The position numbers and the translations under genes are program-made. Below the pieces are notes generated by a model. It had not been told where the DNA came from. It saw only the letters and a program-made list of their open reading frames with translations, and searched no databases. DNA of 64,000 nucleotides from assembly GCA_027486845.1 (NCBI GenBank), contig JAIXOL010000035.1:24941-88940 (forward strand), given 5' to 3'. This stretch comes from Cytophagaceae bacterium. Its GTDB lineage: Bacteria; Bacteroidota; Bacteroidia; Cytophagales; Spirosomataceae. Positions 17,132 through 25,304 of this stretch are shown piece after piece (position 1 is the first letter of the stretch; every line of letters begins with the position of its first letter).

Positions 17132-18004
17132 TTATATTTTTTTGAATTCACTCGGTGAAACACCCGTTTGTTTCTTGAAAAGTCGAGTAAAATAGGCAGG
17201 GTCTTTGAAATTGAGTAAGTACGAAACCTCAGAAATCGAATAATTTGTATTAAGCAAATATTTTTTGGCTTCAGTAATCAGATATTCATGGATTATCTGT
17301 AAAGCCGATTTTTTTACGATAGCATGACAAACTCGATTGAGATGTACAGGTGTGATAGTCAGTTCTTTAGCATAAGTTTCAACCGATTTTGTTTCTGTAA
17401 TTGTCTGCTTGATGCTCTTCTGAAATGCCTTGAAATAATTAAGCATTTTATTGTCAGAAATCGAAATTTCTTGTTTTTCTAAAATACTAAATCGGTAAAT
17501 CTGAATAAACAATAACTGAAATAAAAGCTGAATCACATTTCTTTTTTCGGGATTTTCATCAATTAATTCATTCAAAATTTGTATTTTATATTGAATTACC
17601 TGCTCAAAAATAGCATTTTCTTTGCCAAAATTCAGTATTTTCAATTGGGTAGTTTCTATTAAAATTTTAGGCGAATTCCTAAAAATATTTTCAAGAAACG
17701 ACTCCGAAAACGTAATAACCTCGCCCACTACATCGGGCTGAAAAATAAAGCCATGCACAGTGTTGGCAGGAATCAAAATGATACTTGGGCCTTCTGTTTT
17801 CAATTCATTTTCTCCCGAAATTAATAGCCCACTTCCATCATGAATAATAAAAATTTGATACAGCTCTGCGTGCAAATGCTCTTTTATTTCCCAATCATAA
17901 ATTTTACTTCGAGTTTCGAGCGATTCATGATGCAGGAAATTCGGAAAAACCACCGATTGGGTATCGCCATAAAGTCCACCAAATTGTATTAAACCTTTTT
18001 TCAT
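17132..18004 (-). CDS. AraC family regulator, PobR-like, divergent from pcaHG
   Basis: A 290-residue regulator with a cupin-type N-terminal sensor (HAELYQIFIIHDGSGLLISG, then PANTVHGFIFQPDVVGEVIT, residues 40-100) and a C-terminal AraC domain (two HTHs, ending FKKQTGVSPSEFKKI). The sensor domain resembles PobR-type AraC regulators that respond to 4-hydroxybenzoate. It is transcribed away from pcaH with 232 bp between starts, the classical arrangement for an activator of the adjoining operon that includes pobA. The pcaH promoter has a -7 box but no evident -33 box, as expected if activation is needed. Effector identity is inferred. Confidence 0.85.
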   Translation of the reverse strand: MKKGLIQFGGLYGDTQSVVFPNFLHHESLETRSKIYDWEIKEHLHAELYQIFIIHDGSGLLISGENELKTEGPSIILIPANTVHGFIFQPDVVGEVITFSESFLENIFRNSPKILIETTQLKILNFGKENAIFEQVIQYKIQILNELIDENPEKRNVIQLLFQLLFIQIYRFSILEKQEISISDNKMLNYFKAFQKSIKQTITETKSVETYAKELTITPVHLNRVCHAIVKKSALQIIHEYLITEAKKYLLNTNYSISEVSYLLNFKDPAYFTRLFKKQTGVSPSEFKKI

Positions 18005-18109
18005 TTGATGTTTGAAAATAGTAATATAAAATTTTCGTAAATGTACTGATTTTATCCATTTATAGTATTTTTTTTAACCTAAAGTCTTTATTTACATATA
18101 GAAAGCTAT

Positions 18110-18142
18110 AATTCGTAAATCGTAAATCTTAATTCGTAATTT
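18110..18142. repeat. TAATTCGTAA-type intergenic repeat tract
   Basis: Repeats of ATTCGTAAATCGTAAATC then TTAATTCGTAATTT in the regulator-pcaH gap. Similar tracts lie at 9368-9400 and 32931-32963. Confidence 0.5.
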
Positions 18143-18206
18143 AAAAAATGTTTGTTTTGTACAAGTAATATTTTAATTTATCCAAGAATATTTTTAACGT
18201 TTATGA

Positions 18207-18214
18207 TACTTTTG
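18207..18214 (+). promoter_or_regulatory. Predicted pcaHG promoter -7 box
   Basis: TACTTTTG matches the Bacteroidota TAnnTTTG element and lies 22 bp before the pcaH ATG. No TTG is seen 18-20 bp upstream, which fits an activator-dependent promoter. Confidence 0.55.
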
Positions 18215-18236
18215 TTGAAATTAAATATTCAACCAA

Positions 18237-18944
18237 ATGAGTAATATCACATATAACCAATTCGACCGTGAGGTACATCCACCGTACTTAGCTCCGGAAT
18301 ACAAATCAACGATTCTAAGAGCTCCAACCAAACCTTTGATTTTTCTAAAACAATCGCTTTCTGAACTAACAGGGCCAGTTTTTGGTGATTTCAACTTAGG
18401 GGAATTTGATAATGACCTAACCAAAAATTCAATAAAAAATGGTGAACCACTGGGCGAAAGAATCGTAGTTCACGGCAAGGTGATGAATGAAAACGGACAG
18501 CCAATACCGAATACTTTAATAGAAATTTGGCAAGCCAATTCATGTGGCCGCTATGTACATAAAGTTGACCAACATGATGCACCTCTCGACCCGAATTTCT
18601 TGGGTGCTGGGCGTTGTATGACTGATAAAGACGGGAATTATAAGTTTTATACCATCAAACCGGGGGCTTATCCTTGGGGAAATCACTACAACGCTTGGCG
18701 TCCAAACCACATACATTTTTCGTTGTTTGGGGCAAATATTACCAATCGTTTGGTTACTCAAATGTATTTTCCAGGTGACCCGCTCTTGCAGCATGACCCT
18801 ATTTTCTTATGCATTCCACCAAAAGGTCGTGAACTGTTAATCTCAAAATTCGATTTAGATGCTACCGAGCCAAATTTTGCTCTTGGCTATCGCTTCGATT
18901 TTGTATTACGAGGCTACAACGCAACTCCTTTTGAAAAGATTTAA
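18237..18944 (+). CDS. pcaH: Protocatechuate 3,4-dioxygenase beta subunit
   Basis: A 235-residue intradiol ring-cleavage dioxygenase subunit that carries the non-haem Fe(III). The four iron ligands are visible: Tyr106 (SCGRYVHK), Tyr145 (KPGAYPWGNH), His158 and His160 (RPNHIHFSLF). The core EIWQANSCGRY is diagnostic for the beta chain. With PcaG it converts protocatechuate plus O2 to 3-carboxy-cis,cis-muconate. It is first in the pca transcript, behind a predicted TACTTTTG promoter, and precedes pcaG by 42 bp containing a GC hairpin. Confidence 0.96.
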   Translation: MSNITYNQFDREVHPPYLAPEYKSTILRAPTKPLIFLKQSLSELTGPVFGDFNLGEFDNDLTKNSIKNGEPLGERIVVHGKVMNENGQPIPNTLIEIWQANSCGRYVHKVDQHDAPLDPNFLGAGRCMTDKDGNYKFYTIKPGAYPWGNHYNAWRPNHIHFSLFGANITNRLVTQMYFPGDPLLQHDPIFLCIPPKGRELLISKFDLDATEPNFALGYRFDFVLRGYNATPFEKI

Positions 18945-18958
18945 AAAAACACCCCTAT

Positions 18959-18970
18959 CCCCTAAAGGGG
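18959..18970. repeat. GC hairpin repeat (copy d), between pcaH and pcaG
   Basis: CCCCTAAAGGGG, preceded by ACCCCTATC, ending 16 bp before the pcaG ATG. Variant member of the CCCC/GGGG intergenic family. Confidence 0.6.
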
Positions 18971-18986
18971 AACAAAAATAAGATTT

Positions 18987-19562
18987 ATGGAAAATATTTT
19001 GAATAAAGATACTTCAAGCTTGTCTTTAGGGGCGGCACTTCAAACTCCCTCACAAACAGTAGGGCCATATTTTGCTTATGGTCTTACGTCTGAGCAATAT
19101 TTATATGATTTTAAGCAATTGGTTGGTAATCAGATGGTTAGCTCAATTGAGAATGAAGAAGCAATCACAATCATGGGGAAAGTTTTCGATGGTAATGGTG
19201 ATGTGATTCCCGATGCTATGATAGAAATTTGGCAAAATGATGGTAAAAATCAACTTTTTGGGCGTTTCGGTACGGGAACTGATGCTAAGAATCGCTTTGT
19301 TTTTACTACAATCAAGCCAAAATCCATTGATGGACAAGCTCCGTATCTTTCAGTTATTGTCTTTATGCGTGGGCAAATGATTCATTCTTATACCCGCATT
19401 TATTTTTCTGATGAACACCAACTAAATGCTACTGACGAAGTGCTAAATGCCGTTCCTGACGAACGAAAAAATACGCTCATTGCCGAGAAAAAAGGTATTA
19501 ATAAATATGAATTCAATATCAATATGCAAGGCGAAAACGAAACTGTATTTTTTGAGATTTAG
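18987..19562 (+). CDS. pcaG: Protocatechuate 3,4-dioxygenase alpha subunit
   Basis: A 191-residue partner of PcaH. It keeps the intradiol dioxygenase fold and the N-terminal TPSQTVGPYFAYGL motif typical of alpha chains, with IEIWQNDGKNQ in place of the beta iron-binding tyrosine loop; as in other alpha subunits the Tyr/His iron ligands are missing. The alpha chain shapes the active site and the substrate carboxylate pocket. It sits directly downstream of pcaH in the order H-G and upstream of pcaB. The 141-bp gap that follows contains GGTTACTGG/TTATTGG-type repeats. Confidence 0.94.
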   Translation: MENILNKDTSSLSLGAALQTPSQTVGPYFAYGLTSEQYLYDFKQLVGNQMVSSIENEEAITIMGKVFDGNGDVIPDAMIEIWQNDGKNQLFGRFGTGTDAKNRFVFTTIKPKSIDGQAPYLSVIVFMRGQMIHSYTRIYFSDEHQLNATDEVLNAVPDERKNTLIAEKKGINKYEFNINMQGENETVFFEI

Positions 19563-19703
19563 TGATTGGTTACTGGAAAATTTGTTACTGGCTATTGGGA
19601 AATTGCGGAGCCTCCCGTACGGTTACAATTAATTTCCTAATAGATAGTTTTCTAAAAACAAATTCTCCAAGAACAAATACACTAGTTCACCAATAACCAA
19701 CTT
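19563..19703. repeat. Repeat-rich gap between pcaG and pcaB
   Basis: GATTGGTTACTGG and TTACTGGCTATTGGG at the left and CACCAATAACCAAC at the right are inverted versions of the same GGTTATTGG word, so the gap is a loose inverted repeat. The ATG of pcaB follows 2 bp after the right arm. Confidence 0.45.
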
Positions 19704-21032
19704 ATGTCTTTATACTCCGAATATTTTTATTCCAAAACCATCAATGAACTTTTTTCTGACAAACAGACAATCGCTCAAATGTTGCGTTTTGAAGGAGCCT
19801 TGGCACTTGCTCAAGCAGAAAATGGTATTGTTTCTCTTGAAGCTGCTCAAGTCATTGAGAGTTGCTCTCAAGTCGATTTTATTGATATTGATAAACTCAA
19901 AGTAGAAATAAAGTTGGGTGGAAATGCTGCTATTCCTTTAGTCAAGCAGCTTACTAGAATTGTTAAGAATAATGATGTAGAGGCATCAAAATACGTGCAT
20001 TTTGGAGCAACCAGCCAAGATGTGGTAGATACAGCAACGGTTTTGCAGATGCAGCAATATTGGTATTGGTTAAACGACAAATTAGCCGAATTATCAAACT
20101 TATTGGTAGAAATAACAAAAAAACACCGAAATACTTTAATGATTGGCCGGACGCTGCTTCAACAAGCCCGACCAATTACGTTTGGGCTTAAAACTTCGGG
20201 TTGGCTTCAAAGTATCGAGCGAAGTAAAGAACGATTGAAAAGCACACAAAAACGTGTTTTAGTCATTCAATTAGGCGGTGCAGTAGGTAGTGGAAATGCC
20301 AATTTATCGAAATCAGTTCAACAAAGTTTTGCGGATTTTTTAGACTTAAAGCCTTCTTTTTCGTGGCAATCGAACCGAGATAACTTAGTTGAAGCTGCAT
20401 CGGTTTTTGGAATATTAAATCAATCTCTCGGAAAAATTGCCAAAGATGTATCTCTCATGATGCAAACCGAAGTTGCTGAAGTATTTGAAGGGGCGGTAGA
20501 AGGTAAAGGAGGTTCAAGTACGATGCCTCACAAGCGAAACCCAGTTACTTGTGCTGCTATTTTGGCCAATGCAAACCGAATCCCGAATTTAGTCGCTACA
20601 TTATTAGTGTCTATGCCTCAAGAACACGAGCGTTCAGCAGGTTTGTGGCACTCAGAATGGGAAGTTTTGACTGAAATAATGTTGCTCACCGCAGGTAGTA
20701 TTGAAAAAAGCATCGAATTAGTAGCAAGCTTAGAAGTAGATGAAAAACGAATGCTTCAAAACCTTGAATTGACCAAAGGCTTAATTTATGCTGAAAATTT
20801 TTCGTTGGCTTTAGCCACAAAAATAGGCAAAATCAATGCCCATGAATTGGTCGAAAAAGCTTGTAAATTAGCTATTTTTCAGCAAAAACACTTAAAAGAA
20901 GTACTCGAACAAATGAATGTTGATTTGCCAAATTTAGAAGAACTATTCAAAGCCGAAAACTCAATTGGGAATAGTTTGGATATAATAGATGAGATTTTAC
21001 TCTCGCAAAGCCGCAGAGACGCAAAGAATTAA
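19704..21032 (+). CDS. pcaB: 3-carboxy-cis,cis-muconate cycloisomerase
   Basis: A 442-residue member of the fumarase/aspartase superfamily. Conserved regions C1-C3 are seen: GNAAIPLV and KYVHFGATSQD early, then the signature loop GKGGSSTMPHKRNPVTC with the catalytic serine around residue 271. It cyclises 3-carboxymuconate to 4-carboxymuconolactone. The last dozen residues (LLSQSRRDAKN) are encoded by the left inverted-repeat end of the neighbouring GxxExxY cassette, so the native C-terminus was overwritten. The change is at the very end and probably tolerated. Confidence 0.94.
   Translation: MSLYSEYFYSKTINELFSDKQTIAQMLRFEGALALAQAENGIVSLEAAQVIESCSQVDFIDIDKLKVEIKLGGNAAIPLVKQLTRIVKNNDVEASKYVHFGATSQDVVDTATVLQMQQYWYWLNDKLAELSNLLVEITKKHRNTLMIGRTLLQQARPITFGLKTSGWLQSIERSKERLKSTQKRVLVIQLGGAVGSGNANLSKSVQQSFADFLDLKPSFSWQSNRDNLVEAASVFGILNQSLGKIAKDVSLMMQTEVAEVFEGAVEGKGGSSTMPHKRNPVTCAAILANANRIPNLVATLLVSMPQEHERSAGLWHSEWEVLTEIMLLTAGSIEKSIELVASLEVDEKRMLQNLELTKGLIYAENFSLALATKIGKINAHELVEKACKLAIFQQKHLKEVLEQMNVDLPNLEELFKAENSIGNSLDIIDEILLSQSRRDAKN
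21001..21022 (+). repeat. Left inverted-repeat end of the GxxExxY cassette
   Basis: A 22-bp sequence starting TCTCGCAAAG and ending CAGAGACGC. Its reverse complement is found at 21442-21463 with one mismatch. It lies inside the 3' end of pcaB. Confidence 0.85.
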
Positions 21033-21042
21033 AGAAAATAAA

Positions 21043-21420
21043 ATGAATGAAAACGAGCTGTCAAAAATCATAGTAGATGTAGCTTTCAAGATACATACAC
21101 AACTTGGACCGGGACTTTTAGAATCGGTCTATGAAGAAATTATGTTTTTTGAACTAACCAAGTGAGGATTTCTGGTAGAAAGACGAAAGGGCATTCCAGT
21201 TATATGGGAAAATCTAAAAATAGATTTGGGTTTTCGGGCAGATTTGATTGTTGAGAAAAAAGTAATTATTGAGTTAAAACCTGTTGAGACAATTGCTCTC
21301 GTGCACCCAAAACAATTACTGACTTATTTACGAATTACGAATGTAAAGTTAGGTCTTTTGATAAATTTCAACGAAACACTTATCAAAAACGGAATCACTC
21401 GAATAGTAAATAACTTATAA
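21043..21420 (+). pseudogene. GxxExxY family protein, interrupted by an in-frame TGA
   Basis: From the ATG at 21043 the frame reads MNENELSKIIVDVAFKIHTQ, GPGLLESVYEEIMFFELTK, then a TGA at 21163-21165, then GFLVERRKGIPVIWENLKI and DLGFRADLIVEKKVIIELKP to the TAA at 21420. The two halves together make a normal 125-residue GxxExxY protein (TIGR04256), a PD-(D/E)XK-like family with the D...ExK motif in RADLIV...IIELK. One substitution (CGA to TGA) would explain the stop. The gene is flanked by inverted 22-bp repeats and inserted between pcaB and pcaL, so it behaves as a small mobile cassette that has decayed. Confidence 0.85.
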
Positions 21421-21441
21421 TTCTCATTAAGAAAAAACTTG

Positions 21442-21463
21442 GCGTCTCTGCGACTTTGCGAGA
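21442..21463 (-). repeat. Right inverted-repeat end of the GxxExxY cassette
   Basis: Starts GCGTCTCTGC and ends CTTTGCGAGA; 21 of 22 positions match the inverted left copy at 21001. It ends 17 bp before the pcaL ATG. Confidence 0.85.
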
Positions 21464-21480
21464 AAAACCTTAAAAAAACT

Positions 21481-22614
21481 ATGAATTATAAACTAACAGG
21501 TACACCAAACAGTCCAGTTTTGATTTTCTCCAACTCATTGGGTTCAGAAATGTTGATGTGGGACGAGCTGATTCCATATTTATTACCCTATTTCAGAGTT
21601 CTGCAATATGATACTCGTGGACATGGTGATTCAAAAAAAAACATTAATACCGAAGGCTATACCATTGAACTTTTGGGTAAAGATATAATCAATCTAATGG
21701 ACGAACTTAATATCGAAACTGCTTATTATTGCGGACTTTCAATGGGCGGTTTGATAGGCCAATATCTTGGAATAAATCACTCAAATCGCTTCAAAAAGAT
21801 AGTTTTGAGTAATACTGGTGCAAAAATCGGAAATGACGAACGATGGAATAGTCGTATCGAAATTATTGCAAAAAATGGAATGCAGGCAATCGTTGAAGAC
21901 ACGATGGAGCGTTGGTTTACCGAAGATTTTAGAAAACAAAATCCTCAAAAAGTAGCTGAAACACACGCCATGTTTTTGCGAAGCAATGTACAGGGTTATT
22001 CAAATTGTTGCTGTGCCATTCGTGATACTGATTTCAGAAATCAGCTTCAAAACCTGAGCGTCGAAACTCTGGTCATCACAGGCGATGAAGACCCCGTTAC
22101 GAATGTCGAGCAAGCAGAATTTTTAATTGCCAATATTCCAAATGCTACCCTAAAAGTACTTCATGCAAGACATTTAGCCGCGACCGAATTGCCGAAAGAA
22201 TATGCCGAAACTTTAATAGAGTTTTTTACTGGAAAATCTACTTTTGAGAAAGGAATGCACGTTCGCCGAACGGTTTTGGGAAATACCCATGTTGACCGTG
22301 CGAATAGCAAAATAAATGACTTTAATGCTGATTTTCAGTCGTTTATAACAAATTATGCATGGGGAGAAATTTGGACAAGACCCAATCTTTCAAAACACAA
22401 TCGTAGTCTAATCACGATGGCGATGTTGATTGCTCTCAACCGTCAGGCCGAGTTTAAAATGCACGTAAGAGCTGCTTTTAATAATGGCGTTACGGTTGCC
22501 GAAATCAAAGAGGTAATCATGCAATCGGCTTTATATTGTGGTCTTCCTGCTGCCAACGAAGCTATTCATGCGGCTGAAGAAGTATTCAAAGAATTAGGAG
22601 TCAACATTTCATAA
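21481..22614 (+). CDS. pcaL: Fused 3-oxoadipate enol-lactonase / 4-carboxymuconolactone decarboxylase
   Basis: A 377-residue two-domain enzyme. Residues 1-250 are an alpha/beta hydrolase (PcaD) with the nucleophile Ser87 in CGLSMGG and His in VLHARHLAATE; residues 258-377 are a carboxymuconolactone decarboxylase (PcaC) with KGMHVRRTVLGNTHVDRA and CGLPAANEAIHAAEEV. It performs two consecutive steps, decarboxylation of 4-carboxymuconolactone and hydrolysis of the enol-lactone to 3-oxoadipate. The D-C fusion is known from actinobacteria as PcaL. The start is the ATG at 21481; an in-frame GTG or TTG upstream would translate the cassette repeat. pobA follows after 19 bp. Confidence 0.94.
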   Translation: MNYKLTGTPNSPVLIFSNSLGSEMLMWDELIPYLLPYFRVLQYDTRGHGDSKKNINTEGYTIELLGKDIINLMDELNIETAYYCGLSMGGLIGQYLGINHSNRFKKIVLSNTGAKIGNDERWNSRIEIIAKNGMQAIVEDTMERWFTEDFRKQNPQKVAETHAMFLRSNVQGYSNCCCAIRDTDFRNQLQNLSVETLVITGDEDPVTNVEQAEFLIANIPNATLKVLHARHLAATELPKEYAETLIEFFTGKSTFEKGMHVRRTVLGNTHVDRANSKINDFNADFQSFITNYAWGEIWTRPNLSKHNRSLITMAMLIALNRQAEFKMHVRAAFNNGVTVAEIKEVIMQSALYCGLPAANEAIHAAEEVFKELGVNIS

Positions 22615-22633
22615 ACAGCAGTTCATATTTTTA

Positions 22634-23812
22634 ATGAAAACAATAAAAACACAGGTTGGAATTATCGGTGCTGGGCCTGCTGGACTTGCTTTGGCCTTAA
22701 TGCTACAAAAGCAAGGGATAGAAAGCGTAATTTTAGAAAATCGCAGTCGTGAGTACGTAGAGAACAGAGTTCGTGCGGGGCTTTTAGAACATAATACTGT
22801 AGAAGTTTTTGAAGAATTGGGCGTTGCCGACCGACTTCATCAAGAAGGTTTGGTTCATCATGGTTGTTATATTACCTACAATGGCGTTACGCAACGCATT
22901 GATTTTAAGAAACATACGCAGCGAGAAGTAACCATTTATGGCCAGCAAGAAGTTGTGAAAGACCTAATAAGTGCCTGTTTGGATAGGAAGATTGAAATCA
23001 TTTTTGAAGCAGATGCTACGCAAATCAATGATTTTATGACCGAAAAGCCAAGTATTTCGTTTATGCATGGCGGAGAAAATGCTATTTTAAACTGTGATTT
23101 TGTCGCAGGAACAGACGGTTTTCATGGTTTAGCTCGTAAAACATTGCCAAAAGAAACTTACAAGGAATTCAAGATTGAATACCCGTTTAGTTGGCTGGGA
23201 ATTTTGGCTTATTCAAAACCTAGTTATGATGAATTGATATACGCTTTTCACAACGAAGGTTTTGCATTGGCAAGCATGCGTTCCGAAAAAATATGTCGTT
23301 TATATTTGCAAGTTCCCAACGATGAAAAAATAGAAAAATGGTCGGACAAACAAATCTGGGCTGAACTCGAAAAACGTTTGGGTATTGAACTTGATAAAGG
23401 AGAAATTTTTGAAAAAGGAATTACGCCAATGCGTAGTTTTATGATTGATAATTTGCAAGCAGGTCGATTGTTTTTGGCAGGCGATGCCGCTCATATTGTG
23501 CCTCCAACTGGTGCAAAAGGTTTAAACCTGGCAGTAGCCGATGTACGAAATTTAGCAAAAGGTATTACGGATTTCTACAAAAATGGCAGCGAAGAAGCCC
23601 TAAATAATTACACAAAAAAATGTGTGGCAAGGGTGTGGCGAGTACAAGATTTTTCAAATTTTATGACTTATTTATGCCACAAACAAGCAGAAAATGGCAG
23701 TTTTGAGCAATTATTGCAAAAGTCAAAATTTGATTATTTAAGAATGTCAGAAGCTTATCAAAAAACCATTGCCGAAAATTATGTTGGTTTGTCCTTTGAG
23801 ACTTTTGAATAA
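22634..23812 (+). CDS. pobA: 4-hydroxybenzoate 3-monooxygenase
   Basis: A 392-residue class A flavin hydroxylase, the usual PobA length (394 in Pseudomonas). FAD motifs GAGPAGLALAL (residues 11-21), GTDGFHG and LAGDAAHIVPPTGAKGLNLA are intact; the PobA-specific stretches NRVRAGLLEHNTVE and HEGC-like substrate region (GLVHHGCYI, FALASMRS) are present. It adds a hydroxyl to 4-hydroxybenzoate using NAD(P)H and O2 to give protocatechuate, linking the hydroxycinnamate block to the pca block. Placed in the pca transcript between pcaL and pcaIJ, so both pathway entry and ring cleavage are likely co-regulated. Confidence 0.95.
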   Translation: MKTIKTQVGIIGAGPAGLALALMLQKQGIESVILENRSREYVENRVRAGLLEHNTVEVFEELGVADRLHQEGLVHHGCYITYNGVTQRIDFKKHTQREVTIYGQQEVVKDLISACLDRKIEIIFEADATQINDFMTEKPSISFMHGGENAILNCDFVAGTDGFHGLARKTLPKETYKEFKIEYPFSWLGILAYSKPSYDELIYAFHNEGFALASMRSEKICRLYLQVPNDEKIEKWSDKQIWAELEKRLGIELDKGEIFEKGITPMRSFMIDNLQAGRLFLAGDAAHIVPPTGAKGLNLAVADVRNLAKGITDFYKNGSEEALNNYTKKCVARVWRVQDFSNFMTYLCHKQAENGSFEQLLQKSKFDYLRMSEAYQKTIAENYVGLSFETFE

Positions 23813-23820
23813 ACTGTGGA

Positions 23821-23837
23821 GCGAACTTCTAGTTCGC
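23821..23837. repeat. Palindrome between pobA and pcaIJ
   Basis: GCGAACTTCTAGTTCGC, a 7-bp stem with a 3-nt loop and no T-run. It resembles CGAACTTGGAAGTTCG at 15746-15761. May be a dispersed palindromic repeat or an intra-operon processing site. Confidence 0.5.
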
Positions 23838-23866
23838 AGATTACATTAATATATAAAAAAGACTAT

Positions 23867-25210
23867 ATGAAACAAGTTCCGATAATTGATTTACACACAG
23901 CCGCTTCGATGGTCAAAGATGGTGATGTTTTGCTACAAGGAGGCTTCGGGATGACAGGAAATCCTGTTCATTTGATGCACGCTTTGGCAGAAACTAGCAC
24001 TAAAAACCTAACTTTCATTGGCAATAATACTGGAGAACCAGGTTTGGGTGGCGATAGACTTTTAGCAAACGGTCAACTTAAAAAGGTAATTGGTTCATTT
24101 TTTACCTCAAATCCGAATGCTGTAAAAGCCGTACAAGCAGGTATAATTGAAGCTGAACTTTTACCACAAGGAACGCTGGCCGAAGCAATTCGTGCAGGTG
24201 GTGCAGGAATTGGTGGATTTTATACACCAACTTCAGCAGGTACAAAAATTGCCGAAGGCCGTGAAACAAAAATTATTGATGGCAAAGAGCAGGTTTTTAT
24301 CAAAGGTATCAGAGGGAATATAGCATTTATTCGAGCGTGGCGAGCAGATACCGCAGGAAATTTGCAGTACCGAATGACCGAAAATAATTTCAATAAAGCA
24401 ATGGCAACGGCTGCCGATTTGGTCATTGCCGAAGTTGAAGAAATTGTGCCAGTTGGCGAAATCGCTCCTGAAAATATACATACACAAAGCTGTTTTATAG
24501 ATTATTTGGTACAAGCCACGCTCACACTTGAAGATTTAGGGATATCGGCATCTGTTTCGTCCTCTAAAAAAGTGGATGAAGTCAGAATGAATATGGCGAA
24601 ACGTGCATTACAAGAATTGAAGCAAGGTGATGTTGTAAATCTCGGTATTGGAATTCCGACTTTAGTAGCCGATTTAATCACCGAAGAACATGGAATTATT
24701 CTCCACACCGAAAATGGAATGCTTGGTGTAGGTCCAGTTCCAACCGATGGCGGTGGAGCAATGAATTATCCTGTAAATGCAGGAAAAATTCCCGTAACAC
24801 CACTCCAAGGTAGTAGCTATTTCGATAGTGCAGAATCGTTTGCTATGATTCGTGGCGGACATATCGACGTAGCTATCATGGGAGGTTTAGAATGTGACGA
24901 AGCTGCAAATCTCGCCAATTGGGCAGTACCAGGAAAACCGCTTTTGGGCGTAGGTGGAGCAATGGATTTAGCTAAAGGAGCAAAAAGGCTAATTATTACC
25001 ATGACGCATACAAATTCTGACGGTTCCCCTAAAATTGTACCATCGTGTGTCCTTCCATTAACAGCTTCGGGCGTAGTAAGTATGATTATTACTGACTTAG
25101 CGGTTTTTGCCTATCCAGAAGGTAAATTGACTCTTATTGGTCTAATGCCAAATGTAACTTTAGAAGAGGTAAAAGCCAAAACAAGTGCTGGTTTTGATAT
25201 GAAAATATAA
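23867..25210 (+). CDS. pcaIJ: Fused 3-oxoadipate CoA-transferase (PcaI-PcaJ)
   Basis: A 447-residue family I CoA-transferase with both subunits in one chain. Residues 1-220 are the alpha part ([37 protein letters not shown]), and about 235-447 the beta part ([20 protein letters not shown]) with the catalytic Glu282 in [11 protein letters not shown]. It moves CoA from succinyl-CoA to 3-oxoadipate. Fusion of the halves is like mammalian SCOT; acetoacetate use cannot be excluded from sequence, but the position between pobA and pcaF supports 3-oxoadipate. The ATG at 23867 is preferred over an in-frame GTG at 23816 that would translate the palindrome. Confidence 0.88.
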   Translation: MKQVPIIDLHTAASMVKDGDVLLQGGFGMTGNPVHLMHALAETSTKNLTFIGNNTGEPGLGGDRLLANGQLKKVIGSFFTSNPNAVKAVQAGIIEAELLPQGTLAEAIRAGGAGIGGFYTPTSAGTKIAEGRETKIIDGKEQVFIKGIRGNIAFIRAWRADTAGNLQYRMTENNFNKAMATAADLVIAEVEEIVPVGEIAPENIHTQSCFIDYLVQATLTLEDLGISASVSSSKKVDEVRMNMAKRALQELKQGDVVNLGIGIPTLVADLITEEHGIILHTENGMLGVGPVPTDGGGAMNYPVNAGKIPVTPLQGSSYFDSAESFAMIRGGHIDVAIMGGLECDEAANLANWAVPGKPLLGVGGAMDLAKGAKRLIITMTHTNSDGSPKIVPSCVLPLTASGVVSMIITDLAVFAYPEGKLTLIGLMPNVTLEEVKAKTSAGFDMKI

Positions 25211-25225
25211 TTATTAGTTAAATTA

Positions 25226-25271
25226 GTCATTGTATTGACTAAATTTATATAAAATTCGTCATTGTATTGAC
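25226..25271. promoter_or_regulatory. Twin 14-bp palindromes upstream of the ATPase gene
   Basis: GTCATTGTATTGAC occurs at 25226-25239 and again at 25258-25271, 32 bp apart (about three helical turns). Each is a GTCA/TGAC dyad; the first extends to TTAGTCA/TGACTAA. A TATTTTTG -7-like box follows at 25280-25287. This looks like an operator pair at a promoter internal to the pca operon (inference). Confidence 0.5.
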
Positions 25272-25304
25272 AGTTTTTTTATTTTTGTGAAAAAAAATTA
25301 AAAA

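Noticed and set aside
21163..21165. TGA as selenocysteine in the GxxExxY gene
   Set aside because: No SECIS-like hairpin directly follows, the family does not use selenocysteine, and the codon context suggests a changed Arg/Gly codon.
23867..25210. Acetoacetate:succinyl-CoA transferase (ketone-body SCOT)
   Set aside because: The fused form resembles SCOT, but the gene lies between pobA and pcaF where 3-oxoadipate CoA-transferase is needed.
25226..25271. Twin repeats as start of a CRISPR array
   Set aside because: Only two copies of a 14-bp dyad with an 18-bp gap; no further repeats and no cas genes.
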